Source: Streptomyces phaeofaciens
Lineage (GTDB): Bacteria; Actinomycetota; Actinomycetes; Streptomycetales; Streptomycetaceae
DNA: 64,000 bases
NCBI RefSeq assembly: GCF_014648915.1
Contig: NZ_BMSA01000001.1
Span: forward strand, 248,001-312,000
Reading direction: 5' to 3'
Notes under the pieces: generated by a model
The model's input: the letters and a program-made list of their open reading frames with translations, nothing else
Told to the model about the DNA's origin: nothing
Database searches by the model: none
Shown here: positions 42,182 to 50,649 of the stretch, one piece after another
Numbering within the stretch: position 1 is the stretch's first letter
Layout: every line of letters begins with the position of its first letter
Made by a program: the position numbers and the translations under genes

Positions 42182-44929
42182 TCAGAGCGCGGGCAGGCGT
42201 GTCAGCTGCCGCCGGGAGGTGACGTCGAGCTTCCGGAAGATCTTGCGGAGGTGGTAGTCGACGGTGCTCGCGCTGATGAACAGCTGCGCGGCGATCTCGG
42301 CGTTGGTGGCGCCGCCCCGGGCGAGCCGGGCGATGGTGAGTTCCTGCGGGGTGAGGGCGCTGACCGTGCCGGCCGGGCCGCGCTGCGGGCGCTCACCGGT
42401 CGCGGCCAGCTCCTGGGCGGCACGGGCCGCGTACCCTCTCGCCCCCATCCCGTCGAACATCTCCAGCGCCCCGCGCAACTGCTCCCGTGCGTCCCGGCGG
42501 CGCTTGCGGCGGCGCAGCCACTCGCCGTACAGCAGGTGCGCCACCGCCAGATCGGCCCGTGCGCCCGTGCCCGCGAGGAGCGACAGCGCCTGCCGGTAGA
42601 GCGGCTCGGCCTCGTCCTCCGGGGCGAGCAGCGCGCGGCAGCGGGCGAGCAGACCGAGGGCCCACGGGGTGCCGGTGGCCTCGGCGCGGGCGGTGAGCGT
42701 GCGCAGGGCCGCCGTGGCCAGCACCCGGTCGCCGCAGCGCACGGCCGCCTCGACCAGGTGGGGCAGGAGGCGGGAGTGGTAGGCGGTCGTGTCGTGCCCG
42801 ACCAGCTCCTGGGTGATCGTGCGGGCCCGCGCCCAGTCGCCGCCGCCGAGCGCCCGGATCGCCATGCCGATCCGGGCGATGGACTCCACTGCGCCGTTGC
42901 CCAGCCAGGTCCCGGCCCGCATCGAGCCCTCCAGCAGCTCCTCCAGGCCGTCGGCCTCGGCGCGCCAGGCGAGCAGTTCGGGGTGCCGGTACAGGGCCCA
43001 CATGTCGTCGGTGGCGCCGATCGCGCCACGGATCTGGTTGCCCTCGGCGTGCAGTGCGTCGGCGGTCGCCAGCTCACCCAGATTGGTCTCGTGCATCACG
43101 GCGCAGTACAGGACCGTGTCCAGCTGTGTCAGGGCGCCGGCCGCCCGGGCCGCGTCCGCGGCCCGCCGCATCACCGCCCGCTGGGCCTCCTCGTCGAACA
43201 GCATCATGGTCAGCGTGACGGTGGGCAGATAGGTGCTCAGCACCTCCGCGTCCGGGGTGTCCGGATCGAGCACGCGCGCGTGGGCGGCGCGCATGTGGGG
43301 CACGGCGCGCTCGTAGTCGTCCGTGGTCAGCACGGCGTACGCGCGCAGCACCAGCTGCACGCCCGTGGCCTCTCCGGTGCGCGGCACGAGTTCGTCCACG
43401 GCCCGGGCGATCTCGGTCATGTCGGTGTCGCGCAGCAGGTGTTCGGCCGTGACGGCCCGGTCGACGGCTCGCAGCAGCGCCTCCTGGGCCAGGTCCGGCG
43501 CCCGATGGCCGAAGGACCGGGCCGCGCGCAGGCACAGGGCGGGGGCGAGGGCGAACGAGCCGGCCTTCCCGAGCAGGGCGACCGCGTGCGCCCGCACCAG
43601 CAGCGCCCGCCCCCGCCCCACGTCGTCGAGGAGAGCGACGTCGATCGAGTCGAGCAGCGACTCCGCCTGCACCGGCGCCCCCGCCGCCAGCGCCGCCTCG
43701 GCCGCCCCGAGCAGCCGCACGGCCCGCCCCCCGGCGTCGGGGGTCAGCTCGGCGGCCCGGGACAGGAACGCGGCCCGCCCCGCGTATCCGCCGCGGGCGC
43801 CCGCGTGATCGGCGGCGCGTTCCACCTCGTCGGCGACCTCGGCGTCCGGCCCCACCGTGGCCGCCGCCCGGTGCCAGGCCCGGCGGTCCGTGTCGGCGGG
43901 CCGGTCGGTGACCTCGGCCAGTGCCGTGTGCGTCCGCCCGCGCTCGACGCTCGTCGCCCCGCCGTACACCGCGGACCGCACGAGCGCGTGCCGGAAGACG
44001 ACCCCGGTCCGCAGGACCACCAGCCGGGCCGCCTCCGCCGGCCCCGACGCCTCGGGCCCGACCCCGAGCAGCCGTGCCGCGGCCGTCACATACCCGAGGT
44101 CGCCGCCCGGTTCGGCGGCGGCGGTCAGCAGCCAGCGCTGCGTCGGCTCCGGGAGCGCGCGCACCAGCTGGAGGTAGTGCGCCTCCAGCCGGCCGCCCAC
44201 CGGCAGCGGCTCGGGCAGCGCCAGCCCGCCCGACAGCTGCTCGGCGGACAGCTCCTGGCCCAGGTCGGCGAGGGCGAGCGGATTGCCGGCCGTCGCCGCC
44301 ACGATCCGGGCCGCCACCCGGGCGTCCAGCGGCCCGGGGACCGCCTCCCGCAGCAGCTCCAGCGCGAACGGCTCCTCCAGACCGCCGACCTCGGCCACCG
44401 GGACACCGGCGGGCACCTCGAACCCGGTCCGCGCCGCGAACAGCAGTCCGACGCCCTCGGCGTGCACCCGGCGCGCCACGAAGGCCAGCACGCCCAGGGA
44501 CTCCTCGTCGACCCACTGGACATCGTCCACGCACACCAGCACGGGCCGCCGTCGCGCGGTCTCCGCCAGCAGGGTGAGGGTCGCGAGCCCCACCAGGAAG
44601 CGGTCGGCGGACGGCCCGTCGGCCAGCCCGCAGGCGACCCGCAGCGCCGCGTGCTGCGGCGCGGGCAGCGCACCGGGCTCCTTCAGCCCGTCCAGGAGCG
44701 GCACCAGCAGCCGGTGCAGCGCGGCGAACGGGAACCCGGACTCGGCGTCCACCCCGGTGACCCGCAGCACCCGCAGATCCGCCGCCCGGTCGACCGCGTG
44801 ATCGAGCAGCGCCGTCTTGCCGATGCCCGGGTCGCCGCGCAGCAGCACCGCCCCGCTCAGCCCCTCGCGCACCTCGGCCACCAGCCCGTCGAGCCGCCGC
44901 CGTTCCGCGTTCCGCCCCCTGAGGAACAC
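42182..44929 (-). CDS. LAL-type LuxR regulator (AAA ATPase)
   Basis: A 915-residue large ATP-binding LuxR-family regulator. Walker A GDPGIGKT is at residues 32-39 and Walker B is [11 protein letters not shown] long helical, TPR-like middle follows. The C-terminal LuxR HTH begins at about 855: [46 protein letters not shown] proteins activate operons on binding an effector; here the adjoining targets are the chloroperoxidase and the other hydrolases on the same strand. The start is GTG 44929. No ribosome site is striking. Confidence 0.92.
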   Translation of the reverse strand: MFLRGRNAERRRLDGLVAEVREGLSGAVLLRGDPGIGKTALLDHAVDRAADLRVLRVTGVDAESGFPFAALHRLLVPLLDGLKEPGALPAPQHAALRVACGLADGPSADRFLVGLATLTLLAETARRRPVLVCVDDVQWVDEESLGVLAFVARRVHAEGVGLLFAARTGFEVPAGVPVAEVGGLEEPFALELLREAVPGPLDARVAARIVAATAGNPLALADLGQELSAEQLSGGLALPEPLPVGGRLEAHYLQLVRALPEPTQRWLLTAAAEPGGDLGYVTAAARLLGVGPEASGPAEAARLVVLRTGVVFRHALVRSAVYGGATSVERGRTHTALAEVTDRPADTDRRAWHRAAATVGPDAEVADEVERAADHAGARGGYAGRAAFLSRAAELTPDAGGRAVRLLGAAEAALAAGAPVQAESLLDSIDVALLDDVGRGRALLVRAHAVALLGKAGSFALAPALCLRAARSFGHRAPDLAQEALLRAVDRAVTAEHLLRDTDMTEIARAVDELVPRTGEATGVQLVLRAYAVLTTDDYERAVPHMRAAHARVLDPDTPDAEVLSTYLPTVTLTMMLFDEEAQRAVMRRAADAARAAGALTQLDTVLYCAVMHETNLGELATADALHAEGNQIRGAIGATDDMWALYRHPELLAWRAEADGLEELLEGSMRAGTWLGNGAVESIARIGMAIRALGGGDWARARTITQELVGHDTTAYHSRLLPHLVEAAVRCGDRVLATAALRTLTARAEATGTPWALGLLARCRALLAPEDEAEPLYRQALSLLAGTGARADLAVAHLLYGEWLRRRKRRRDAREQLRGALEMFDGMGARGYAARAAQELAATGERPQRGPAGTVSALTPQELTIARLARGGATNAEIAAQLFISASTVDYHLRKIFRKLDVTSRRQLTRLPAL

Positions 44930-45073
44930 TCACACGCCCTTCGACAAGGCCCGGATGTGAAGGCCGTCGGCATATTCGGTGAAGCGCTCTCATTCAAGCA
45001 AGACCGGGCGGCGCAGCGGGCACGAACGGACATCACTGTCGCCCGTCACCGAGGCGCGATACCGGTCCGCGGG

Positions 45074-45898
45074 TCAGTGGGCTCCCGGCGGTGAACCGAA
45101 CTCGGTCCCGCAGGGCCCCGCGCCCTCGCTCTCCGGCAACGGCACCCGCTCCCCGTCCATCGACACCGTCCGGTAGAACCGCCCGATCCGCTCCGCCGAC
45201 CGTCCCACGTAGTGACCGATGAACGACCGCCGGAACCGCCCGGCGCTGCGGTTCGGCCGCGAACCGTGCACCAGACTCCCGTTGAAGAAGAGGACATCCC
45301 CCGGAGCCATGTCGACGGGCACCGTCGCGAGCCCCGGCGGCGGGGCCACGTACTCCCGCGCGAACGACACCTCCGCGTCCGCCTCCTCGGGGCAGAACAG
45401 CTCCATGGCGTGCGTGCCGGGCACCACCTCCAGCCCGCCGTTCTCCCGGTCGATCCGGTCGCACGCCAGCCAGGCCGCCACACAGGTGCCCGGCTCCACC
45501 CGCAGATAGAAGTTGTCCTGGTGCAGCGCCTGCCCCCGGGCCCCCGGCGGCTTGAAGTAGAACATGCTCTGCGCCGCCAGCATCTCCTCGCCCGACAGCC
45601 GTTCCAGCACGGCCCGCAGCCGCGGATCCAGCAGGGTCCGCCGTGCCGGTTCGCTGAACTCGTGCGGCTGCATCACCCTCGGGTAGGCGTCCAGCGGGTC
45701 GTCCCCGGGCCGCGGCTCGAAGTGCCCCGGCACCGGCCGTCCGGCCGCCTGGAGCGCCGCGAACCCGGCACACAGCCGGTCCACCTCGTCGTACCCGAAC
45801 AGCCCCCGGACGACGGTGAAGCCGTCCGCGCGGAACCGCCGCAGCCCCGCCTCGTCCGGGACGGGGGTCCCGGTGGTGCCGATGCCCGTGACGCTCAT
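45074..45898 (-). CDS. Phytanoyl-CoA dioxygenase (PhyH) family protein
   Basis: A 274-residue Fe(II)/2-oxoglutarate oxygenase. The iron triad is His126 and Asp128 (LHQDNFY) and His211 (GSLVHGS), with Arg221/Arg223 as 2-oxoglutarate ligands. PhyH enzymes hydroxylate a wide range of small molecules, including ectoine; the substrate is unknown. The ATG at 45898 follows AGGAGGG. It is divergent from an AraC-family gene with direct repeats in the gap, so it is likely the AraC target. Confidence 0.92.
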   Translation of the reverse strand: MSVTGIGTTGTPVPDEAGLRRFRADGFTVVRGLFGYDEVDRLCAGFAALQAAGRPVPGHFEPRPGDDPLDAYPRVMQPHEFSEPARRTLLDPRLRAVLERLSGEEMLAAQSMFYFKPPGARGQALHQDNFYLRVEPGTCVAAWLACDRIDRENGGLEVVPGTHAMELFCPEEADAEVSFAREYVAPPPGLATVPVDMAPGDVLFFNGSLVHGSRPNRSAGRFRRSFIGHYVGRSAERIGRFYRTVSMDGERVPLPESEGAGPCGTEFGSPPGAH

Positions 45899-45911
45899 GT
45901 GTGCCCTCCTC

Positions 45912-45939
45912 GGCCGACGCGCCTACGGTAGGCCGACGC
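45912..45939. promoter_or_regulatory. AraC-type direct repeats
   Basis: GGCCGACGC occurs at 45912-45920 and again at 45931-45939, start-to-start distance 19 bases (about two helical turns). Direct repeats at this spacing suit AraC-family binding. The pair lies between phyH and araC. Confidence 0.55.
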
Positions 45940-45959
45940 CGGCGGACCGGAGGATGCCC

Positions 45960-46898
45960 ATGCGTGCTGACGACCTGCCCGCGACTGCCGTGCCCGGCGC
46001 CCCCTCGCCGCCGCCCGGTCTGGTGGTGGCCGGCCACTTCGACGAGGGGCCGGGGTACGGCGTCGACCGCCCCCGGGGATCGGACAGTTGGCTGTTCACC
46101 TGGACCACCGCGGGCGGCGGCCGGCTGCGGCAGGGGAGCGCGCAGGTCCGGGCGGGCGCGGGCGACCTGGTGGTGCTCGCGCCGGGAGTTCCGCACGGCT
46201 ACGGCGTCGAACCCGGTGCCGCCCGCTGGCGGTTCTGGTGGGTCCACTGCCAGGCCCGCCCGTCCTGGACCCCCTGGCTGCGCCCCTACGCGGGCGGTGA
46301 CGGCCTGTACGCCGTCGGCCCCGTCCCGGCGGACCTGCGGGACCGGGTCGCGGCGGCCTTCCGCCGGATGCACGCCGACGCCCGGTGGCCCGGACCGGGG
46401 GAGCCGGCCGGAGCGGACACGATCGTGGTGGCCCGGGACACCGTCGCGCGGGAACTCGCCCTGTGCGCACTGGAGGAGGCCGTTCTGCTCACCACGGCCG
46501 GCGCGCGCGGGCCGGAGCCGACGGCCGGCGTCGACGACCGGGTCCGGCGGGCCCAGGAGCTGATCGCCGCCGACCCCGGCGCCCCGCACACCGTGCGCTC
46601 GCTCGCCGAGCGGGTGGCGCTGTCGCCCTCGCGCTTCGCCCATCTGTTCACCGAGCATCTCGGCCAGTCCCCGATGCGGGCGCTGCGCGAGGCACGCCTG
46701 CGGCACGCCGCGCGGCTGCTGGAGGGCACCGAACTGTCCGTGGAACGCGTCGCCGCCGCCTCGGGGTTCGTGAGTCCCTTCCACTTCACCCGGGTGTTCC
46801 GCGCCCGTTACGGGACACCGCCGGGCGCGTACCGGGAGGGAATCCGCGCCGCAATTGTCGTACCAAAAGAAACGTCAAAAGGGACACGGGTACGGTGA
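45960..46898 (+). CDS. AraC-family regulator with cupin-like sensor
   Basis: A 312-residue AraC-family regulator. The N-terminal half is a cupin-type sensor (SDSWLFTWTTAGGGRLRQGSAQVRAGAGDLVVLAPGVPHGYG, then RWRFWWVHCQAR). The C-terminal double HTH is in SLAERVALSPSRFAHLFTEHLGQSPMRAL and VERVAAASGFVSPFHFTRVFRARYGTPPGAYRE. It is divergent from phyH and likely its activator. The ATG at 45960 has GGAGG six bases upstream; an in-frame ATG at 45954 is less well placed. Confidence 0.9.
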   Translation: MRADDLPATAVPGAPSPPPGLVVAGHFDEGPGYGVDRPRGSDSWLFTWTTAGGGRLRQGSAQVRAGAGDLVVLAPGVPHGYGVEPGAARWRFWWVHCQARPSWTPWLRPYAGGDGLYAVGPVPADLRDRVAAAFRRMHADARWPGPGEPAGADTIVVARDTVARELALCALEEAVLLTTAGARGPEPTAGVDDRVRRAQELIAADPGAPHTVRSLAERVALSPSRFAHLFTEHLGQSPMRALREARLRHAARLLEGTELSVERVAAASGFVSPFHFTRVFRARYGTPPGAYREGIRAAIVVPKETSKGTRVR

Positions 46899-47217
46899 CC
46901 GTCGCGAACGGCTATCCCGCATTGACGTTTCGTCAAATTCCTTGGTGCGGTACTCAAAGCACGAAACCGCGCGATCCCTTGTTCCGCCTGGTCCGGCTGT
47001 GCAAAAGTGTGCCTTGTCGGCGCTCGGACAAACGCTTTCGCACCGTGCGCACGAGGCCCCTCTGTACCGTCCACACCCCCCACGCTCCGCCGGAGCCGTC
47101 CCCCGCGGACATCAGAGGTGCCGAACCCTGTGCGAGTCGATCCCGTCGCTTCGTGGGCGGGGGACGCATACCCGTTGGTATGGACTAATGCCGCATGTCC
47201 CCAGGAGGAATGCACTC
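46899..47217. other. Intergenic region upstream of the lectin fusion gene
   Basis: A 319-base gap. It contains TTGACGTTTCGTCAA (46922-46936), a perfect six-base dyad around TTT that overlaps a TTGACG hexamer. GAAACGTCAA at 46869-46878 just upstream forms a 10-base inverted pair with the TTGACGTTTC part. Downstream nothing further is clear until the AGGAGG site of the next gene at 47203. No gene is supported. Confidence 0.5.
46922..46936. promoter_or_regulatory. TTGACG-TTT-CGTCAA dyad
   Basis: A perfect 15-base dyad that includes a -35-like TTGACG. It pairs at a distance with GAAACGTCAA at 46869-46878. It may be an operator for the lectin fusion gene or the end of the araC transcript. Confidence 0.4.
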
Positions 47218-49185
47218 GTGAATGACGCAGGCCTGTCGAATTCCCCTTCGGCGCGCCGCCTGGATGCGACGGACGAACAGCTGAGTTCCGAGCTGAAGCA
47301 GTGGACCGGGGCCTCGCCCGCCCCGCACCCCGTGGGCGAACTCCTCGACCGGCACTGGGAGGCCGCCTTCTCCTACGCGCGGCTGTGCACCGACGGGGAG
47401 CGGGCGGCGGGCATGCTCACCACCGCCGCGTTCACCCGCCTCTTCGGCGCGACCCTGCGCCAGGACGGTCCCACCGCCGCCTGGCGGCCCCCGCTGCTCG
47501 TCACCGTCCGCCGGATCGCCGCCGAGTGGGACTCCGACGGCCGCCGCGACCTGCTCCACCCCCAACTGCGCTCCGAGAACGGCGACAGCGAGCGCGTGGC
47601 CGCCCGGCTGCTCCCGCCCGCCAACCGCCGCATGCTGTCCCGGGCGTTCCAGCGGCTGCCCCAGTCCGCGCGCTGTCTGCTGTGGCACACGGAGGTGGAG
47701 ACCGAGCCCCTGGCGATCCCGGCCGGACTGCTCGGCCTCGACGACGACGGCGCCCGCGTCGAACTGCGCCGGGCCCGCGAGCGACTGCGCGAGGAGGTCC
47801 TCCAGGTCCACAACGAACTCGCCACCGACGACCGGTGCCACCGCTACCACCGGCTCCTGGACGTCACCTGCCGGCGCCGCGGCCTCGACATGGACGCCGA
47901 CCTGCGTGCCCACACCGAGCAGTGCCGGCACTGCGCCCACACCGCCGACCAGCTGCTCCAGTTCGAGGGCCTGCTCGGCGTCGCCCTCGCCGAGGGCATC
48001 CTGGGGTGGGCCGCCGACGCCTATCTGGAGGCCAGGGCCGCCGACGCGGAGACCGCCGAGGCGCCCGTGCAGGAAGTGTCCGCCGCCCCCGGCGAGGCCT
48101 TCTCGGACGAGGCCGGACGACCCGCCCGCCCCGCCGCGCCGACCCGCGCCGCCCGCTGGGGCTCCGCCCCGGCCGGCCCGCGCAGCACGGCGCGGTCCGC
48201 CGGCGACCGGCCGGCCGACCCCGCGGCCGGGTCCCGTCGCTCCGCCCAGAAGGCGGCCCGCCGCATCCGCCGCCGCAACCTGACCGCCGCCGTCCTGACC
48301 GTGAGCGGGATGGTCGTCCTGCCGCTCGTGGTGTGGGCCGCCCTGGGCTCCGGCGACGGTTCCGGCCAGGCCGCCGACGGCGAGGCCGCGAAGAGCCCCG
48401 CGGCGGGCACCGACTCCGCCACCACCGACCCCTCCTGGATCGGCGCCGAGGACTCCCAGGGCACCCTGCGCGGCCGGCTCCACAACGTCGCCTCCGGGCT
48501 CTGCATCGGGATCGGGGGCACCAGGGCCGTCGAGGGCGCCGAGGCCGTGCTCGCCACCTGCTCCGCCACACCCGGCCAGCAGTGGTCGTACGAACCGGAC
48601 GGGCTGCTGCGCAGCGCGGCCGACGCCGACCTGTGCCTCGACTCCCACCTCGGCTACTCGGTCCGGCTGGCCCCGTGCGCGGGCGCCGGCCAGTCCGACG
48701 TGCGCAATGTGCGCTACGACTTCACCCTCCAGGGCACGCTCGTCCCGCGCTCGGGCCAGGACCTCGCGCTGGCGCCCGCCGCCACCGACGGTTCCGGCGC
48801 ACTCGTCCTGAAGAACCGCGAGGACGGCTCCCAGCAGCGCTGGGTGATCGACACCTCGCAGCCCGACGCGCAGATGCAGTACGTCAACTGGGGCGCGGAC
48901 AGCAGCCCGAGCGCCACCCCGTCGCCGGCCCCCGAGGCGTCGAAGACCCCGTCACCGGCCGCTCGGACGCCGAAGAGCGCTCCCACGACCCCGGCTCCGA
49001 CCGGCTCGTCCGCCACCGGCAGCACCTCGTGCTCGTACGTCAACCGCTACACCTGCGAGCCGAACGGCGACGGCGACGGCGACTACGGGTACGGCGACGG
49101 CTACGACAGCGGGTACGGGTACGGCGGCGGATACGGCGGCGGATACGGGTACGGGGGGTCGGGCTCAGGAGGCGGTCGCCACTAG
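47218..49185 (+). CDS. Sigma-like / zinc-finger / membrane-anchored ricin-lectin fusion protein
   Basis: A 655-residue protein with an unusual order. Residues 40-210 resemble an ECF sigma factor: HWEAAFSYARLCTDGERAAGMLTTAAFTRLF as region 2, LSRAFQRLPQSARCLLWHTEVETEPLAIPAGLLGLDDDGARVEL as region 4. Residues 232-239 hold HTEQCRHC, an HxxxCxxC zinc anti-sigma motif. Then come a basic Arg/Lys stretch, one membrane helix (about 354-376), a Ser/Ala/Thr linker, and a ricin B-type beta-trefoil (about 416-550) with QQW and QRW motifs. The C-terminus is Gly/Tyr-rich. The basic stretch predicts N-inside, so the lectin faces out. It may sense or bind glycans; sigma activity is not shown. The GTG at 47218 follows AGGAGG. 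Confidence 0.88.
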   Translation: MNDAGLSNSPSARRLDATDEQLSSELKQWTGASPAPHPVGELLDRHWEAAFSYARLCTDGERAAGMLTTAAFTRLFGATLRQDGPTAAWRPPLLVTVRRIAAEWDSDGRRDLLHPQLRSENGDSERVAARLLPPANRRMLSRAFQRLPQSARCLLWHTEVETEPLAIPAGLLGLDDDGARVELRRARERLREEVLQVHNELATDDRCHRYHRLLDVTCRRRGLDMDADLRAHTEQCRHCAHTADQLLQFEGLLGVALAEGILGWAADAYLEARAADAETAEAPVQEVSAAPGEAFSDEAGRPARPAAPTRAARWGSAPAGPRSTARSAGDRPADPAAGSRRSAQKAARRIRRRNLTAAVLTVSGMVVLPLVVWAALGSGDGSGQAADGEAAKSPAAGTDSATTDPSWIGAEDSQGTLRGRLHNVASGLCIGIGGTRAVEGAEAVLATCSATPGQQWSYEPDGLLRSAADADLCLDSHLGYSVRLAPCAGAGQSDVRNVRYDFTLQGTLVPRSGQDLALAPAATDGSGALVLKNREDGSQQRWVIDTSQPDAQMQYVNWGADSSPSATPSPAPEASKTPSPAARTPKSAPTTPAPTGSSATGSTSCSYVNRYTCEPNGDGDGDYGYGDGYDSGYGYGGGYGGGYGYGGSGSGGGRH

Positions 49186-49262
49186 GTTGCGGCCGACGGC
49201 ACACCACCCGGTGGGCCTGCGGCCGTGGGCGCCCCCGTCCCGTCGTGCCCCGCGGGTGTCGC

Positions 49263-50513
49263 TCAGACCACCTGGAGCGACACCCACAGCGCCACCACCG
49301 CCGGCACCAGCGTGGCCGGCACGGTGAGCAGGCCCAGCCGGGTGAACTCCCCGACCTCGACCCGTTCCGCGCGCTCCCGCACCACGCGCCGCCACAGCAG
49401 GGTGGCCAGCGATCCGGCGTACGTCAGGTTGGGGCCGATGTTGACCCCGAGCAGTACGGCGAGCACCGCCCCGGCCCCGGCCGGGGCGGCCAGCGGGACC
49501 AGGACCAGCACCGCCGGCAGGTTGTTGATCAGGTTGGCCAGCACGGCGGCCACCGCGGCGGCACCGAGCAGGGCGAGCAGCCCCGAGCCGCCGGGCACGG
49601 CGTGCCGCAGCGCGTCGGCGAGACCGTTGTCGACGACCGCGCGGACGACGATCCCCAGCGCGAGCACGAACGCCAGGAACCCCGGAGCGGCGGACCGCAC
49701 CACGGCCACCGGCCGCACCCGCCGCCGGGCCAGCGCCCGCCCGGCCATGACCAGCGCCCCGGCCAGCGCCGCCCACACCGGTTCGATGCCGACGGCCGAG
49801 GCCACCACGAACCCGGCGAGCGTGCAGGCCACCGTGAGCAGCGCGAACAGCGGCACCTCGGGCGCCGGTCCGGTGTCCGCGACCGGCTCGGCGGCGGGCA
49901 GGTCGGCGGCGAAGAAGCGCCGGAACACCGCGTACTCGATGGAGATCGCGACCACCCACGGCAGCGCCATCAGCGCGGTGAACCGGGTGAAGCTCAGCCC
50001 GCTCGCCGTGAACGCCAGCAGGTTGGTGAGGTTGGAGACCGGCAGCAGCAGGGAGGCCGTGTTCGACAGGTGCGCGCAGGCGTAGACGTGCGGTTTCGAG
50101 CGCACCCCCATCCGGGCGGCGGTGGCGAACACCACCGGTGTCAGCAGCACCACCGTGGCGTCCAGGCTGAGGACGGCGGTGACGACGGACGCCAGCACGA
50201 ACACGGCGGTGAGCAGCCGTCTGGGCCGGCCGGCCGCCCGCCGGGCCATCCACGCGCCGCACGCCGTGAAGAGACCCTCGACGTCGCACAGGTGGGCCAG
50301 GACGAGCACCGCCGCGAGGAACCCCACCACGGGGCCGAGCCGCTCCGCCTCGGCGAGGGCGTTCTCCGGCGAGATGGCGCCCAGGGCGATCACGGCGGCC
50401 GCGGCCGGAACGGCCACGACGGCCTCCGAGCGGCCGGCCGGGCGCAGGACCGCCCAGCCGAGGGAGGCGACCAGCAGGGCGACGGACAGGGTTTCGGCGA
50501 GCGGCGTGTTCAG
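49263..50513 (-). CDS. ArsB/SLC13-type anion permease, possible CTG start
   Basis: A 416-residue membrane transporter of the ArsB/NhaD/SLC13 superfamily with about ten hydrophobic segments. Seen: GPVVGFLAAVLVLAHLCDVEGLF, SLDATVVLLTPVVFATA and LANLINNLPAVLVLVPL with the family NNLP motif, repeated as VSNLTNLLAFTASGLSFTRF. The frame is open to CTG 50513, which has GGAG eight bases upstream and restores the first membrane helix (LNTPLAETLSVALLVASLGWAVLRP). The first ATG/GTG/TTG in frame is GTG 50417, which would lose that helix. The substrate anion is unknown. Confidence 0.82.
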   Translation of the reverse strand: MNTPLAETLSVALLVASLGWAVLRPAGRSEAVVAVPAAAAVIALGAISPENALAEAERLGPVVGFLAAVLVLAHLCDVEGLFTACGAWMARRAAGRPRRLLTAVFVLASVVTAVLSLDATVVLLTPVVFATAARMGVRSKPHVYACAHLSNTASLLLPVSNLTNLLAFTASGLSFTRFTALMALPWVVAISIEYAVFRRFFAADLPAAEPVADTGPAPEVPLFALLTVACTLAGFVVASAVGIEPVWAALAGALVMAGRALARRRVRPVAVVRSAAPGFLAFVLALGIVVRAVVDNGLADALRHAVPGGSGLLALLGAAAVAAVLANLINNLPAVLVLVPLAAPAGAGAVLAVLLGVNIGPNLTYAGSLATLLWRRVVRERAERVEVGEFTRLGLLTVPATLVPAVVALWVSLQVV

Positions 50514-50649
50514 GGGGGATTCTCCGGGTGGCGGGTTTTGGGCATGCCCCGCCCATCGAGCTGGTTCGGGTGTCCGTCCATGAAAACACGTGTGCGTAAA
50601 GCGCTTGCCAAGTGGCTCTCACGACGGCGCCGCGGCGGATCCCGCGGGC

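Noticed and set aside
42089..45094. A 1001-codon + strand frame opposite the LAL regulator
   Set aside because: Antisense shadow with Gln/Arg/Gly/His-biased composition and no domain.
47174..47189. GTTGGTATGGACTAAT as a DasR (dre) site before the lectin gene
   Set aside because: Only about 10 of 16 positions fit the dre consensus, below what I would accept.
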